Shown: positions 9,624 through 17,616, numbered from the stretch's first letter. The stretch: 64,000 nt of DNA from Neotamlana laminarinivorans (GCF_020523925.1 NZ_JAJAPW010000002.1:186001-250000), one strand, 5' to 3'. Notes: generated by a model from the sequence alone, not told the origin. Translations and numbers: made by a program.

Positions 9624-9863
9624 ATGAAAACTAAAAAACTGTACAAAAAAATTGCCTCTGTAAGCTTTATATTAGCTATTACTTGTAGTAACAATTTATT
9701 TGCTTCTACCAACAAAGGATCATGGATAGATTTGTGGAGTCAAAACAGAGACTCTTCTTCAAACAGCCATACTTCTGTTCCAATAGACGGAGGATTAGGT
9801 ATTTTAGTATTAGGTGCTGCTGCATTAGGCGCTAAAAAATTAAGACAAAACAAAAATGCTTAA
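9624..9863 (+). CDS. Small secreted protein with PID-CTERM-like sorting tail (XrtF substrate candidate 1)
   Basis: 79 residues. An N-terminal signal (basic MKTKKLYKK, hydrophobic core, probable cleavage after FAS near residue 28) is followed by a polar Ser/Asn-rich stretch of only about 23 residues. Then comes a C-terminal tail: VPIDGG, a hydrophobic Gly/Ala segment (LGILVLGAAALGA) and a basic end (KKLRQNKNA). This motif, hydrophobic helix and basic end is the layout of exosortase sorting signals, and the text matches what is called PID-CTERM in Bacteroidota. Its stop overlaps the xrtF start by 8 nt, so the two are translationally coupled. The mature product would be a peptide; its role is unknown. 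Confidence 0.8.
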   Translation: MKTKKLYKKIASVSFILAITCSNNLFASTNKGSWIDLWSQNRDSSSNSHTSVPIDGGLGILVLGAAALGAKKLRQNKNA

Positions 9864-10461
9864 ACTCAATAGTTTACTGAAAAATATACCAAAACCAATA
9901 AGGCTTTTCCTCGGAAAGGCCTTATTAATTTTTGTTGTTTGGAAATTACTCTATGGCTTTTATTTGTCAGATTCTAAAATTTTAGACCATCCTTTAACTA
10001 CTCATGTAGGTAAAGCTTCAGCATATCTACTTAATAATTTTAGCCCAATGAGTGGTTTTAGGTCTGAGAGAAAATTATCGACATATTTGGTTGATGGAGA
10101 ATTAGAAGTTCGAGAAATTGCATCTCAAATTTTTCATAATGACACGCTTGTTTTATACATAGCAGATAACTGTAACGCTTTAGAACTTTTCATTCTGTAT
10201 ATTGGTTTTATTATTTGTATGCCTTCAAAGTTTTGGCGCAAAGTTATATATATTGTTTTAGGCGTAATTTTAATAGACTTAATAAACATTTTTAGATGTA
10301 TGGGATTAATATATTTACGTGAATATTATCATGCCTATTTTGATTTCGCTCATCATTTCCTTTTCAAAGCCATAGTATACACTTTTACACTTTTAATATG
10401 GATGCGTTTTTCACGTAATATTAATTTTAAAAATTCTAATGAATCTTTACAAATCGGATAA
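9856..10461 (+). CDS. xrtF: Exosortase family protein XrtF
   Basis: 201 residues with several membrane helices, matching the short XrtF branch of the exosortase/archaeosortase family. These membrane cysteine transpeptidases recognise C-terminal sorting tails. The three catalytic positions are visible: Cys106 in ADNCNALE, Arg147 in NIFRCMG, and His166/His167 in FDFAHHFLF near the last helix. The gene overlaps the upstream small substrate candidate by 8 nt and the downstream partner gene by 23 nt, giving a tight three-gene unit. Family assignment is strong; substrate assignment is inferred from the tails encoded on both sides. Confidence 0.92.
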   Translation: MLKLNSLLKNIPKPIRLFLGKALLIFVVWKLLYGFYLSDSKILDHPLTTHVGKASAYLLNNFSPMSGFRSERKLSTYLVDGELEVREIASQIFHNDTLVLYIADNCNALELFILYIGFIICMPSKFWRKVIYIVLGVILIDLINIFRCMGLIYLREYYHAYFDFAHHFLFKAIVYTFTLLIWMRFSRNINFKNSNESLQIG

Positions 10462-10843
10462 AACTCGCTTTGCAGTTGGCCTTATTTTAATAATTTTAGT
10501 CTATTCATGGTATTATCTTTTTTTTATTACTGAAGATAAGAGCTGGATGGATCTACCCAAATTAACATTTCACTTAGTAAGATTTGGAGTTACAATAGGC
10601 GTTTATTTTATAGGAACATTTCATTTAGGTAAAATTCAGGAATCTTGGATGGCAACGATATGGCACTTAGTCCATATTGCTGGTTTAATTATTATAACTA
10701 GCTTAGGTTTATTCGATTGGTTTATAATGGAAATACCTCGATCATTAAAAGAATTTGCGCATAATATTCAAGAAATACTTATTTCACCAGTTTTATATGT
10801 AGCTATGGGACTATTAAACAGAAGTTTGAAAAGAACACACTGA
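10439..10843 (+). CDS. Exosortase F system-associated membrane protein
   Basis: 134 residues with about three to four hydrophobic membrane segments (starting near residues 12, 45, 70 and 110). It overlaps the end of xrtF by 23 nt, the usual place of the flavobacterial exosortase-F-associated protein (the TIGR04127-type family). No catalytic motif is visible. It is probably an accessory or structural partner of XrtF in the inner membrane. Recognition is based on position, size and topology more than on a diagnostic motif. Confidence 0.75.
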   Translation: MNLYKSDKTRFAVGLILIILVYSWYYLFFITEDKSWMDLPKLTFHLVRFGVTIGVYFIGTFHLGKIQESWMATIWHLVHIAGLIIITSLGLFDWFIMEIPRSLKEFAHNIQEILISPVLYVAMGLLNRSLKRTH

Positions 10844-10856
10844 TTGTAAAATTATT

Positions 10857-10908
10857 CTTTTTAACGAATAAAAATGCTTTTTAACGACACCTATTGTTAT
10901 TTTAACAA
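10857..10908. repeat. TTAAC-type repeats upstream of substrate candidate 2
   Basis: CTTTTTAACGA occurs at 10857-10867 and 10877-10887, exactly 20 bp apart (two helical turns). A perfect inverted repeat TTGTTA-TTT-TAACAA follows at 10894-10908, and another GTTAAAC lies just after. The spacing suggests a regulator site for the next gene, but no regulator is known to me. Confidence 0.4.
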
Positions 10909-10968
10909 CTTTTATGGGTTAAACAATTATGTACATCGAAAATTTTAAGATAAAACATAATAAGACAT

Positions 10969-10976
10969 TAAATTTG
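10969..10976 (+). promoter_or_regulatory. Candidate -7 element for substrate candidate 2
   Basis: TAAATTTG matches TAnnTTTG, 32 nt before the ATG at 11009. No TTTG is seen at the -33 position, so the gene may need an activator at the upstream repeats. Confidence 0.35.
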
Positions 10977-11008
10977 ATTTGCTATTATTATTTAATTAAA
11001 TATAACTT

Positions 11009-11263
11009 ATGAAAAGAAATAGTTCAATTTTAGTATCAGCTACTTTTATTGCTGCTTTATTATTTAGTGTAAATGCAAGTGCATTTGGCGGAAAAAATAA
11101 CAAAAGAGATAATAAAAGAGATAACAAAAAAGATTCTCGTCGTGATAGTCGTCGTGGAGACAAAAAAGGTTCTCACGATTCTGTTCCTTTAGATGGTGGT
11201 CTTGGTATTTTAGTTTTAGGTGCTGCCGCTTTTGGAGTGAAAAAATTACGCGATAACAAGTAA
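11009..11263 (+). CDS. Small secreted KRD-repeat protein with PID-CTERM-like sorting tail (XrtF substrate candidate 2)
   Basis: 84 residues. A signal peptide (cleavage probably after ASA near residue 25) is followed by a highly charged stretch made of five four-residue units: NKRD, NKRD, NKKD, SRRD, SRRG, encoded by 12-nt repeats at 11099-11158. The tail reads SVPLDGG, then LGILVLGAAAFGV, then KKLRDNK. It matches the tail of the other small protein at 23 of 27 positions from SVP onward. Many codons differ between the two tails, so the likeness is maintained by selection on the protein rather than by recent copying. It has its own apparent promoter and a strong terminator downstream. Confidence 0.8.
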   Translation: MKRNSSILVSATFIAALLFSVNASAFGGKNNKRDNKRDNKKDSRRDSRRGDKKGSHDSVPLDGGLGILVLGAAAFGVKKLRDNK

Positions 11264-11288
11264 TCTTATTGCTTTATCTTAAAAAGTT

Positions 11289-11316
11289 AAAGGGCGTTTA
11301 TAAAACGCCCTTTCTT
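11289..11316 (+). terminator. Intrinsic terminator after substrate candidate 2
   Basis: AAAGGGCGTTT (11289-11299) pairs perfectly with AAACGCCCTTT (11303-11313) around a 3-nt loop and ends in a T run; it lies 26 nt after the stop. Confidence 0.8.
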
Positions 11317-11327
11317 ATACTATAAAA

Positions 11328-11366
11328 AAGAAACCGCTTAAAACAAGTTGTTTTAAACGGCTTCTT
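11328..11366 (-). terminator. Stem-loop terminator of the leftward lipoprotein gene
   Basis: A long inverted repeat, AAGAAACCGCTTAAAACA (11328-11345) against TGTTTTAAACGGCTTCTT (11349-11366), sits 23 nt beyond the stop of the minus-strand gene. Confidence 0.7.
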
Positions 11367-11388
11367 AACTAAATAACCAACCAAAATT

Positions 11389-12333
11389 TTATATAACCCT
11401 ATTACTCTCTCTAGGGTTATTTACTTTATCTTTTCTATATTTACGTTTTTTATCTGCGTTTGGATTTTCTAAATCCTCTTTATTTGTTTCTGTTTTTAAA
11501 AATTGTATATATCCACGTCCTGTAAATTCATATATCGTTCCAGAATTAGGATGATACAGCTCTATTCTTTGGTCGTTAATAACGCTCAATTCAAAATATT
11601 CATTGCCTAAGTAATCATAATCTAATGTTAAAGTTTTTAAATAAAAATCTCCTGCTACATCAGTCACAGCGTAAACACCTGTATAATCCCAGTATAAATT
11701 ATTAGGGTTAGATATACCTACATCTTGTGAACTTCTAAATTCCGAATCGTTTCCGCCAGCTAAAAATTGTAAATAATTTTCAGCATCAAACTCATTTATG
11801 ACTCCAAAATTACTGGTGTATGTTTTTTCCCAAGCTTCATACTCTTGCAAGAAATAATGAATATTGTCGTAAAACACATAATCGTAATCAAAATTACTAC
11901 GTTGGTATCCATCTAAAAAATATGAAGTATCGCTATGCGGGTTGTACAACTCAATAGTATTGTTATCTATTTGGTATACATCAAAAGTTTCAAAACCATC
12001 AATATCATGTATTACATCTAAAATCATACTATATGCATCGTATGTACCAACATCTATACCATATCCATTTCCGCTACTACCTAAACCTACAATATTGTTA
12101 TTGGCATAAACAACTCCATTTATAAACGAAATCGTAAAGGCTTTTTGTAAAAAAGGAGTTTCACCATAACCTAATGTAGAATTAATATCTACATACCATA
12201 GCTCATAACTGCTTAATAGCTCATTTACAGAAATTGGTCTATCATCAAAATCATCTATTACTACTTCAGTATAACACGAAGTAAACATTAAAGAAATTAG
12301 GGCAAAACTTAAAAGTAATTTTATTGCTTTCAT
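11389..12333 (-). CDS. Lipoprotein of unknown function
   Basis: 314 residues from the ATG at 12333, chosen because it gives a perfect lipoprotein signal (MKAIKLLLSFAL, lipobox FTSC with Cys20). A longer frame to 12432 would place 33 unlikely residues ahead of the signal. The body is acidic and Tyr/Asn-rich with two similar halves: segments such as YELWYVDIN and IELYNPHSDTSYFLDGY near residues 35-145, and YEAWEKTY and IELYHPNSGTIYEFTGRGY near residues 160-285. That suggests an internal duplication of a beta-rich domain. The C-terminus is Lys/Arg/Asn-rich. I do not recognise the family; it is an outer-membrane or periplasmic lipoprotein. Confidence 0.75.
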   Translation of the reverse strand: MKAIKLLLSFALISLMFTSCYTEVVIDDFDDRPISVNELLSSYELWYVDINSTLGYGETPFLQKAFTISFINGVVYANNNIVGLGSSGNGYGIDVGTYDAYSMILDVIHDIDGFETFDVYQIDNNTIELYNPHSDTSYFLDGYQRSNFDYDYVFYDNIHYFLQEYEAWEKTYTSNFGVINEFDAENYLQFLAGGNDSEFRSSQDVGISNPNNLYWDYTGVYAVTDVAGDFYLKTLTLDYDYLGNEYFELSVINDQRIELYHPNSGTIYEFTGRGYIQFLKTETNKEDLENPNADKKRKYRKDKVNNPRESNRVI

Positions 12334-12517
12334 AATCAAATAGTTTATGGTTTCTGTTTGTAAGATTTCAAAACGCGTGCCAAAAATTATAATCTTAATA
12401 ATTCTCTCTTTTAAAGCGCTATTACAATGCATAAAAAAGTATCAATGCTTCCAATAAGAACCTTTTATTATACGAAATTAATTTCTTTGCTTGTATAGTA
12501 ACTAATAACACAACAGC

Positions 12518-14236
12518 ATGAACAAAACTTTTACTTTCTTATTTATTTATCTAGCTTTCTCACACATTACTCATTCCCAAAATATAGATTGGGTTAAGCA
12601 AATTGGAGGAACATCAGAAGATGTTATACTTTCTGTAGATACAGATGCAAACAGCAATACTTATTCTACAGGTTATTTTGCCAACACATCGCATTTTGAT
12701 GAGATAACACTAAACAGTATAGGCTACTTTAATGGTTTTGTTACTAAAACCGATGCTAACGGCACTATACTTTGGGCTAAGTCATTTGGACAACCTAACG
12801 ATGGAGATATAAACGACTACCATTCTGTTATACCTAGAAGTGTTGCTGTAGATGCTAATGGAAATGTAATTATAACAGGTTATTTTGAAGCTGGTGAGTT
12901 TGATGCAGACCCAGGAAATGGAGAGTTTATATTAACTTCTAACAGCTATGAAATGTTTATTGTAAAACTTGATAGCAATGGCGAATTTATTTGGGCAACT
13001 TCATTTGGAGCTACCGAAAATAGTTTTGAAAATATTTATGATGTAGAAACAGATATAAATGGAAATGTTTACGTTACTGGATTTTATAGTGGTAGCATAT
13101 CAATAGATCATGCTGCTGGAACAGATTTTATATCATCTAAAGGTAGTAATGATATTTTTATAATGAAGTTTGATGCATCTGGCTATTATAGTTGGATGTA
13201 TAGTGTAGGAGGACCCGACTCCGATATTTCTATTGACATGGAGGTAACCAGTAATAGCGAAATTTATATTACCGGGCAATACAGAGATAGTGCCACATTT
13301 TACGAACCGTTTTTTATGGGAAGTCCTGTAATTTTAGATACCACAGAAGGGTACAAAGCTATTTTTGCTTTAAAACTAGATACTAATGGTAATTTTATTA
13401 ATGTTATTAAAATTGGAGAAGCTGAGTCTAGTGCCATTGGTATGTCTTTAGCTGTAGGTATAAACAATTATGTATACCTAACAGGGCATTATGGAGGTAT
13501 ACTAACATCGAATACTGGATCTTCAAATGAATTTAACTTAAACTCAGATAATAATTATGAAGGATTCATTGCGAAAGTAGACTTTAATAACAATAATGTA
13601 AAATGGATAAAAGAAATAGATGGTGCAAATAGCTCGGTATATAGCTTTGCAGTAGATACAGACTCTAACAACATTTTACACATTGCTGGCTTTTTTGGTG
13701 AAACCCTTAATGTAGGCAGTTTTAACCTAACTAAGCAAACAACAAATGCTCAAGAAAATTTTTTAATAGCTATGAACGACTCTGGTGACTATTTATCTGC
13801 ACATCAATTTGGAGGTTTAGATGCTGTAGACACGCAATCATTAGTTATAGATGATAACGATAATATTATTTTAGGAGGTTCGTTTAAAGAAACAGTTAAT
13901 ATTAGTCCGTTCTCGTCTGAAAACATATCAATTACCTCTTTAGGTTTTAGAGATAATTATATTTTAAGGCTATCTAATAACACGGTGTTAAGCACAAAAA
14001 CAAACACTTTACAAACCAATTTTAAAATATACCCTAATCCAACAAGTGATTATTTAATAGTATCTAAAAATAACCTTAACGAGAAATTAAATTATATAAT
14101 TTTTGATATAAACGGGAAACCTATTTTAAGTGGGGTTACAGAAAATAAAGAGAAAATAAATTTAAACACTTTAAATAGCGGGGTTTACTTTTTTTCTATA
14201 AACAATCAAAACACATTTAAATTTTTAAAAAAATAA
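12518..14236 (+). CDS. Secreted SBBP-type beta-propeller protein with T9SS type A sorting domain
   Basis: 572 residues. A signal peptide ends at about residue 20 (ITHSQ). The body consists of repeated blades with signatures such as DANGNVIITGYF, DINGNVYVTGFY and NSEIYITGQY, each near phrases like VKLDSNGEFIWATSFG; this is the SBBP (beta-propeller) repeat pattern. The last roughly 75 residues (FKIYPNPTSDYLIVS to VYFFSI and a Lys-rich end) form the T9SS type A sorting domain, so it should be exported across the outer membrane and anchored or released. Binding partner unknown. It stands alone in an unlinked orientation to the lipoprotein gene on its left. Confidence 0.88.
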   Translation: MNKTFTFLFIYLAFSHITHSQNIDWVKQIGGTSEDVILSVDTDANSNTYSTGYFANTSHFDEITLNSIGYFNGFVTKTDANGTILWAKSFGQPNDGDINDYHSVIPRSVAVDANGNVIITGYFEAGEFDADPGNGEFILTSNSYEMFIVKLDSNGEFIWATSFGATENSFENIYDVETDINGNVYVTGFYSGSISIDHAAGTDFISSKGSNDIFIMKFDASGYYSWMYSVGGPDSDISIDMEVTSNSEIYITGQYRDSATFYEPFFMGSPVILDTTEGYKAIFALKLDTNGNFINVIKIGEAESSAIGMSLAVGINNYVYLTGHYGGILTSNTGSSNEFNLNSDNNYEGFIAKVDFNNNNVKWIKEIDGANSSVYSFAVDTDSNNILHIAGFFGETLNVGSFNLTKQTTNAQENFLIAMNDSGDYLSAHQFGGLDAVDTQSLVIDDNDNIILGGSFKETVNISPFSSENISITSLGFRDNYILRLSNNTVLSTKTNTLQTNFKIYPNPTSDYLIVSKNNLNEKLNYIIFDINGKPILSGVTENKEKINLNTLNSGVYFFSINNQNTFKFLKK

Positions 14237-14300
14237 AGTTATTTAGGACATTCCAACGATAATTTTTGGTGACAATATTTATCCTTTCTATATTCGAAAC

Positions 14301-15479
14301 ATGGATAGTTGGGAAATGTTTACCGATTTTTTTTTAATCGCTGGAATGTCTTTTTTAGCATTTTTAATTTTAATTCTATTAAAATCTAAAGTTCATTTTT
14401 CAAAAAAAATATTAACCATATTTTTTATAAACGCGTTTTTCTTCCTTTTATATTATTATGCCTTTTTACATAAAATAAAGTTATTAGCAGGAATTTCAAT
14501 ACTTTTTGGGCATGGTGTTGGCTACCTTTTAGGGCCTTCATTTTTATTTTTAGTAAAATCTTTAGTTTTTAAAAAAGAGGTTATTATAAAGCCATATATT
14601 AAAAGTTTAATTCCTTTTTTTATAGTATTTATTCTATTCAACATTCCCTTATCTATTGCTGTAACAACAAATTATTTATCGACTTACCATAACTTATACA
14701 TTGTTCTTGAAATTCCTTTTAATATTATAGAAAATTTGTTTGTTATATTTTACATATTTAAAACGTTATCTTTTCTTAAAAGATTAAAGCTTTCTATTCA
14801 ACAAAATTATTCTCACGTTTCTTCTCAAAATTTAAAATGGTACAAACATTTTATTATTGGTTTTTTAACTGTTGTGGTTTTTGATATTTTATTGAGTATT
14901 TACGAAATATTTCATACCATTAATACTTTTAATATAGGTACCATAATTGCCTTTTTATTTTTCTGTTTATACATTTATTTGGGCTATAAAGGCTTATATC
15001 AATCTCAAATTTTTATACCAAGCTTTTTGCTAGATAATTTATACACAAATACAGAAAAGCAAGTTGTATTAAACAATATAAAAGAAGAAAAGCATAAAAT
15101 AAGACGTTTAGATAATTTAAACTCAGTCGAAATTGAAAATTTAAAAAACAAACTATACCTTTTATTAACTAAAGAAAAGGTATACTTAAACGAAGAGCTT
15201 AACTTAACCGAACTTGCCGAACAAATAGGCATATCTAATAAAAAACTTTCAGAATTGCTAAACCATCATTTAAATACAAATTTTTATGATTTAGTAAACC
15301 ATTACAGAATTGAAAATGTTAAGAAAAGATTTGAAAGTGGCGATGCTGAAAAATACACAATAATATCTATTGCCTATGATGCTGGTTTTAAATCGAAAGC
15401 CAGTTTTTATAGAATTTTTAAACAAAAAGAAGGTGTTTCACCTTCTACATACAGTAAAAAATATCAAAACGTCTCTTAA
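14301..15479 (+). CDS. Membrane-anchored AraC family transcriptional regulator
   Basis: 392 residues. The N-terminal part (about 10-240) has some seven hydrophobic helices. After a soluble linker, the C-terminal about 110 residues hold two helix-turn-helix units of AraC type: LNLTELAEQIGISNKKLSEL, and then IISIAYDAGFKSKASFYRIF followed by GVSPSTYSK. This membrane-AraC architecture is common in Flavobacteriaceae and is thought to link membrane signals to transcription. It lies 64 nt after the T9SS propeller gene in the same direction; a functional link is possible but unproven. Confidence 0.9.
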   Translation: MDSWEMFTDFFLIAGMSFLAFLILILLKSKVHFSKKILTIFFINAFFFLLYYYAFLHKIKLLAGISILFGHGVGYLLGPSFLFLVKSLVFKKEVIIKPYIKSLIPFFIVFILFNIPLSIAVTTNYLSTYHNLYIVLEIPFNIIENLFVIFYIFKTLSFLKRLKLSIQQNYSHVSSQNLKWYKHFIIGFLTVVVFDILLSIYEIFHTINTFNIGTIIAFLFFCLYIYLGYKGLYQSQIFIPSFLLDNLYTNTEKQVVLNNIKEEKHKIRRLDNLNSVEIENLKNKLYLLLTKEKVYLNEELNLTELAEQIGISNKKLSELLNHHLNTNFYDLVNHYRIENVKKRFESGDAEKYTIISIAYDAGFKSKASFYRIFKQKEGVSPSTYSKKYQNVS

Positions 15480-15542
15480 GATAATTAAGTAAAACTTAAT
15501 AATCTGCTAAAACTGTAAATTCTATTTACATATAATTTTATG

Positions 15543-15550
15543 TACTTTTG
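15543..15550 (+). promoter_or_regulatory. Candidate -7 element of gpsA
   Basis: TACTTTTG matches TAnnTTTG, 25 nt before the gpsA ATG; no clear -33 TTTG. Confidence 0.3.
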
Positions 15551-15575
15551 AAAAATATAATTTGAATATTTTTAA

Positions 15576-16577
15576 ATGGAAAAACCTTTAAAATACGCTG
15601 TTTTTGGTGCCGGAAGTTGGGCCACTGCCATTGTTAAAATGCTGTGCGAAAATTTAAATGAAGTAGGCTGGTACATGCGTAGTGTTTACACCAAAGAGCA
15701 TTTGTTAAGAGAACAACATAACCCTAATTATTTAAGCTCGGTTGAGTTTCATTTAGAGCAACTAAAACTTAGTAACGATATAAACGAAATTGCAGAATAC
15801 GCCGATGTTTTAATTTTTGTTATTCCCTCTGCATTTATACACAGCGAGTTAGAAAAATTAACTATAGATATTTCTGAAAAAACAATTGTTTCGGCTATTA
15901 AAGGTATAATGCCAGAAAGTGGTTTGTTGGTAGGCGAACATTTTCATAACTTTTACAATGTGCCTTACGATAATATTGCAGTAATCGCAGGACCTTGTCA
16001 TGCCGAAGAAGTTGCTCTGGAGCGCTTATCATATTTAACCATCTCCTGCTCAGACTCAAACAAAGCAAAAGCTATTGCCAAAAATTTAAGTAGCGATTAT
16101 ATAAACACAAAAATTAGTGATGATATTATTGGTGTAGAATACGCCGTTATGCTAAAAAACATTTATGCCATTGCAGCTGGAATAGCCCATGGTTTAGGTT
16201 ATGGCGATAATTTCCAGAGTGTTTTAATGAGTAACTCTATTCGTGAAATGAAACGTTTTATTAAAAAAATGCATAAAATGAAACGTAATATTAATAACTC
16301 GGCTTATTTAGGCGATTTATTAGTAACTGGCTATTCTGTTTTTTCTAGAAACAGAATGTTTGGTAACATGATTGGAAAGGGGTACACTGTAAAATCTGCA
16401 CAAATGGAAATGAATATGGTTGCCGAAGGTTATTATGCTACAAAAAGCGCACATTTACTTAACCAGAAAAACAACAAAAAAACCCAACTTCCTATAATAA
16501 ATGCGGTTTACGATATTTTATACGAAAACAAAAACCCCAAAAAAGTCTTTAAAAAACTTACCGAAAAGTTAGATTAA
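15576..16577 (+). CDS. gpsA: NAD(P)H-dependent glycerol-3-phosphate dehydrogenase
   Basis: 333 residues, normal GpsA length. It reduces dihydroxyacetone phosphate to sn-glycerol-3-phosphate for phospholipid synthesis in the cytoplasm. Seen: an N-terminal dinucleotide motif FGAGSWATAI (residues 9-18), AGPCHAEEVA near residue 145, and the catalytic-lysine region EYAVMLKNIYAIAAGIAHG near residue 190, followed by GYGDN. It stands alone with gaps on both sides, so it is probably a single-gene unit. Confidence 0.95.
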   Translation: MEKPLKYAVFGAGSWATAIVKMLCENLNEVGWYMRSVYTKEHLLREQHNPNYLSSVEFHLEQLKLSNDINEIAEYADVLIFVIPSAFIHSELEKLTIDISEKTIVSAIKGIMPESGLLVGEHFHNFYNVPYDNIAVIAGPCHAEEVALERLSYLTISCSDSNKAKAIAKNLSSDYINTKISDDIIGVEYAVMLKNIYAIAAGIAHGLGYGDNFQSVLMSNSIREMKRFIKKMHKMKRNINNSAYLGDLLVTGYSVFSRNRMFGNMIGKGYTVKSAQMEMNMVAEGYYATKSAHLLNQKNNKKTQLPIINAVYDILYENKNPKKVFKKLTEKLD

Positions 16578-16617
16578 TTTTAACACTACTAATTAAACAA
16601 ACTACCTTAGTATTAGC

Positions 16618-16625
16618 TACTTTTG
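16618..16625 (+). promoter_or_regulatory. Candidate -7 element giving a nearly leaderless mRNA
   Basis: TACTTTTG matches TAnnTTTG and ends only 4 nt before the ATG at 16630, so transcription would begin at or next to the start codon. Confidence 0.35.
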
Positions 16626-16629
16626 CAGG

Positions 16630-16992
16630 ATGAAAAAGTTAATTTATTTACTTTTATTACTTAGCTTTTCTACTTATGGTTTTTCGTTAGAAAACAACGA
16701 TTCACAAACCACTAAATTTGAACAAGCCCAAGAAGACAACATTTGGAAGCTTTACGCTCCAGATGCACCTTCTATTACAACAAAAAGTTTAGAAAGTACT
16801 GTAATTAACTTAGTACAATCTGCTACTACACCACAAAACCTTGTTCCGCTTTATAAGCTTCCTTTTAATGTTTCAAAATCGTTTGAAGCTTTATACACCA
16901 ACACTTGCAAGGTTAAATTTAAACATCAAAATATAATTGGTGTTCCTTTTACAAAAACCGATATAATTTTTCCGTTTCACTACCACTGGTAA
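16630..16992 (+). CDS. Small secreted protein of unknown function
   Basis: 120 residues with a clear signal peptide (MKKLIYLLLLLSFSTYGFS, cleavage near residue 19-20). The mature part has no motif I recognise. It contains one cysteine (TCKVKF) and ends in an aromatic, His-rich FPFHYHW. It has its own candidate promoter and a 94 nt gap to the next gene. Codon use matches the neighbours. A real gene is likely because of the signal peptide and the promoter position; function unknown. Confidence 0.65.
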   Translation: MKKLIYLLLLLSFSTYGFSLENNDSQTTKFEQAQEDNIWKLYAPDAPSITTKSLESTVINLVQSATTPQNLVPLYKLPFNVSKSFEALYTNTCKVKFKHQNIIGVPFTKTDIIFPFHYHW

Positions 16993-17086
16993 ACCGTATT
17001 CTTTTTTTCGTTTTAAATATTTATGTCTTAAATAAACGTTTAAGGCACAAATAAACACACACTTATTTAACTAAAAACTTATAAAA

Positions 17087-17545
17087 ATGGATACTAAAAG
17101 TACCGTAATTGGCCTTGTTATAGCATTAATTTGCTTTGCGCCATTTGTAATATTTTCAATTATAAAAAGAAGAAACAAAAAAGCATTAATTAAAAACTTA
17201 AATACAATAGCTAATAAACATAATTTCCAGGTAGGAAGTTTCGAAATTTTTAATGATTCTATTATTGGAATTGATAACAATTTAGAATTTGCTTTTTTTA
17301 TTAAAGGCGAAGCGCATACTGTTGTAGATTTAAAAAACACCAATCAATGTTATTTAAACATTAATAAAGATAGAACTGAAAAAGTTGTACTAAATGCAGA
17401 TATAGTTTTTCATCAGTTTTCTAATAAAAAAATAACGTTTAATATTTTTGATGATGAAGTAGATCCGCCTTTAAACGGGGAAATTCCTTTTTCAGAAAAA
17501 TGGGTAAATACCTTTAACCAGAAAATAAAATTGGCTGCGGCTTAA
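17087..17545 (+). CDS. Single-pass membrane protein of unknown function
   Basis: 152 residues. One N-terminal membrane helix (about 8-27, VIGLVIALICFAPFVIFSII) is followed by a basic stretch RRNKKALIK, which places the rest in the cytoplasm. The soluble part is a mixed beta/alpha domain with no known motif. The ATG at 17087 is followed directly by MDTKSTVIG. A bidirectional terminator follows the stop. Family not recognised. Confidence 0.7.
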   Translation: MDTKSTVIGLVIALICFAPFVIFSIIKRRNKKALIKNLNTIANKHNFQVGSFEIFNDSIIGIDNNLEFAFFIKGEAHTVVDLKNTNQCYLNINKDRTEKVVLNADIVFHQFSNKKITFNIFDDEVDPPLNGEIPFSEKWVNTFNQKIKLAAA

Positions 17546-17570
17546 TAAAATAGCAAAGGTTTTAAAATAA

Positions 17571-17616
17571 AAAATCTGTTATTCTAAACTTTAAAAGAAT
17601 AACAGATTTTTTTTAT
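17571..17616. terminator. Bidirectional terminator between convergent genes
   Basis: AAAATCTGTTATTCT (17571-17585) pairs perfectly with AGAATAACAGATTTT (17596-17610), flanked by A and T runs; it serves both the rightward gene ending at 17545 and the leftward one ending at 17631. Confidence 0.85.

Noticed and set aside
11099-11158. 12-nt repeats considered as a CRISPR-like or minisatellite locus
   Set aside because: They are in-frame codon repeats inside a small protein gene, without spacers.
12334-12432. Upstream extension of the lipoprotein gene
   Set aside because: It would put 33 residues before a perfect lipoprotein signal.
17027-17044. Inverted repeat CTTAAA-N6-TTTAAG before the gene at 17087
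   Set aside because: Short and AT-only, with no T run and no clear promoter relation.
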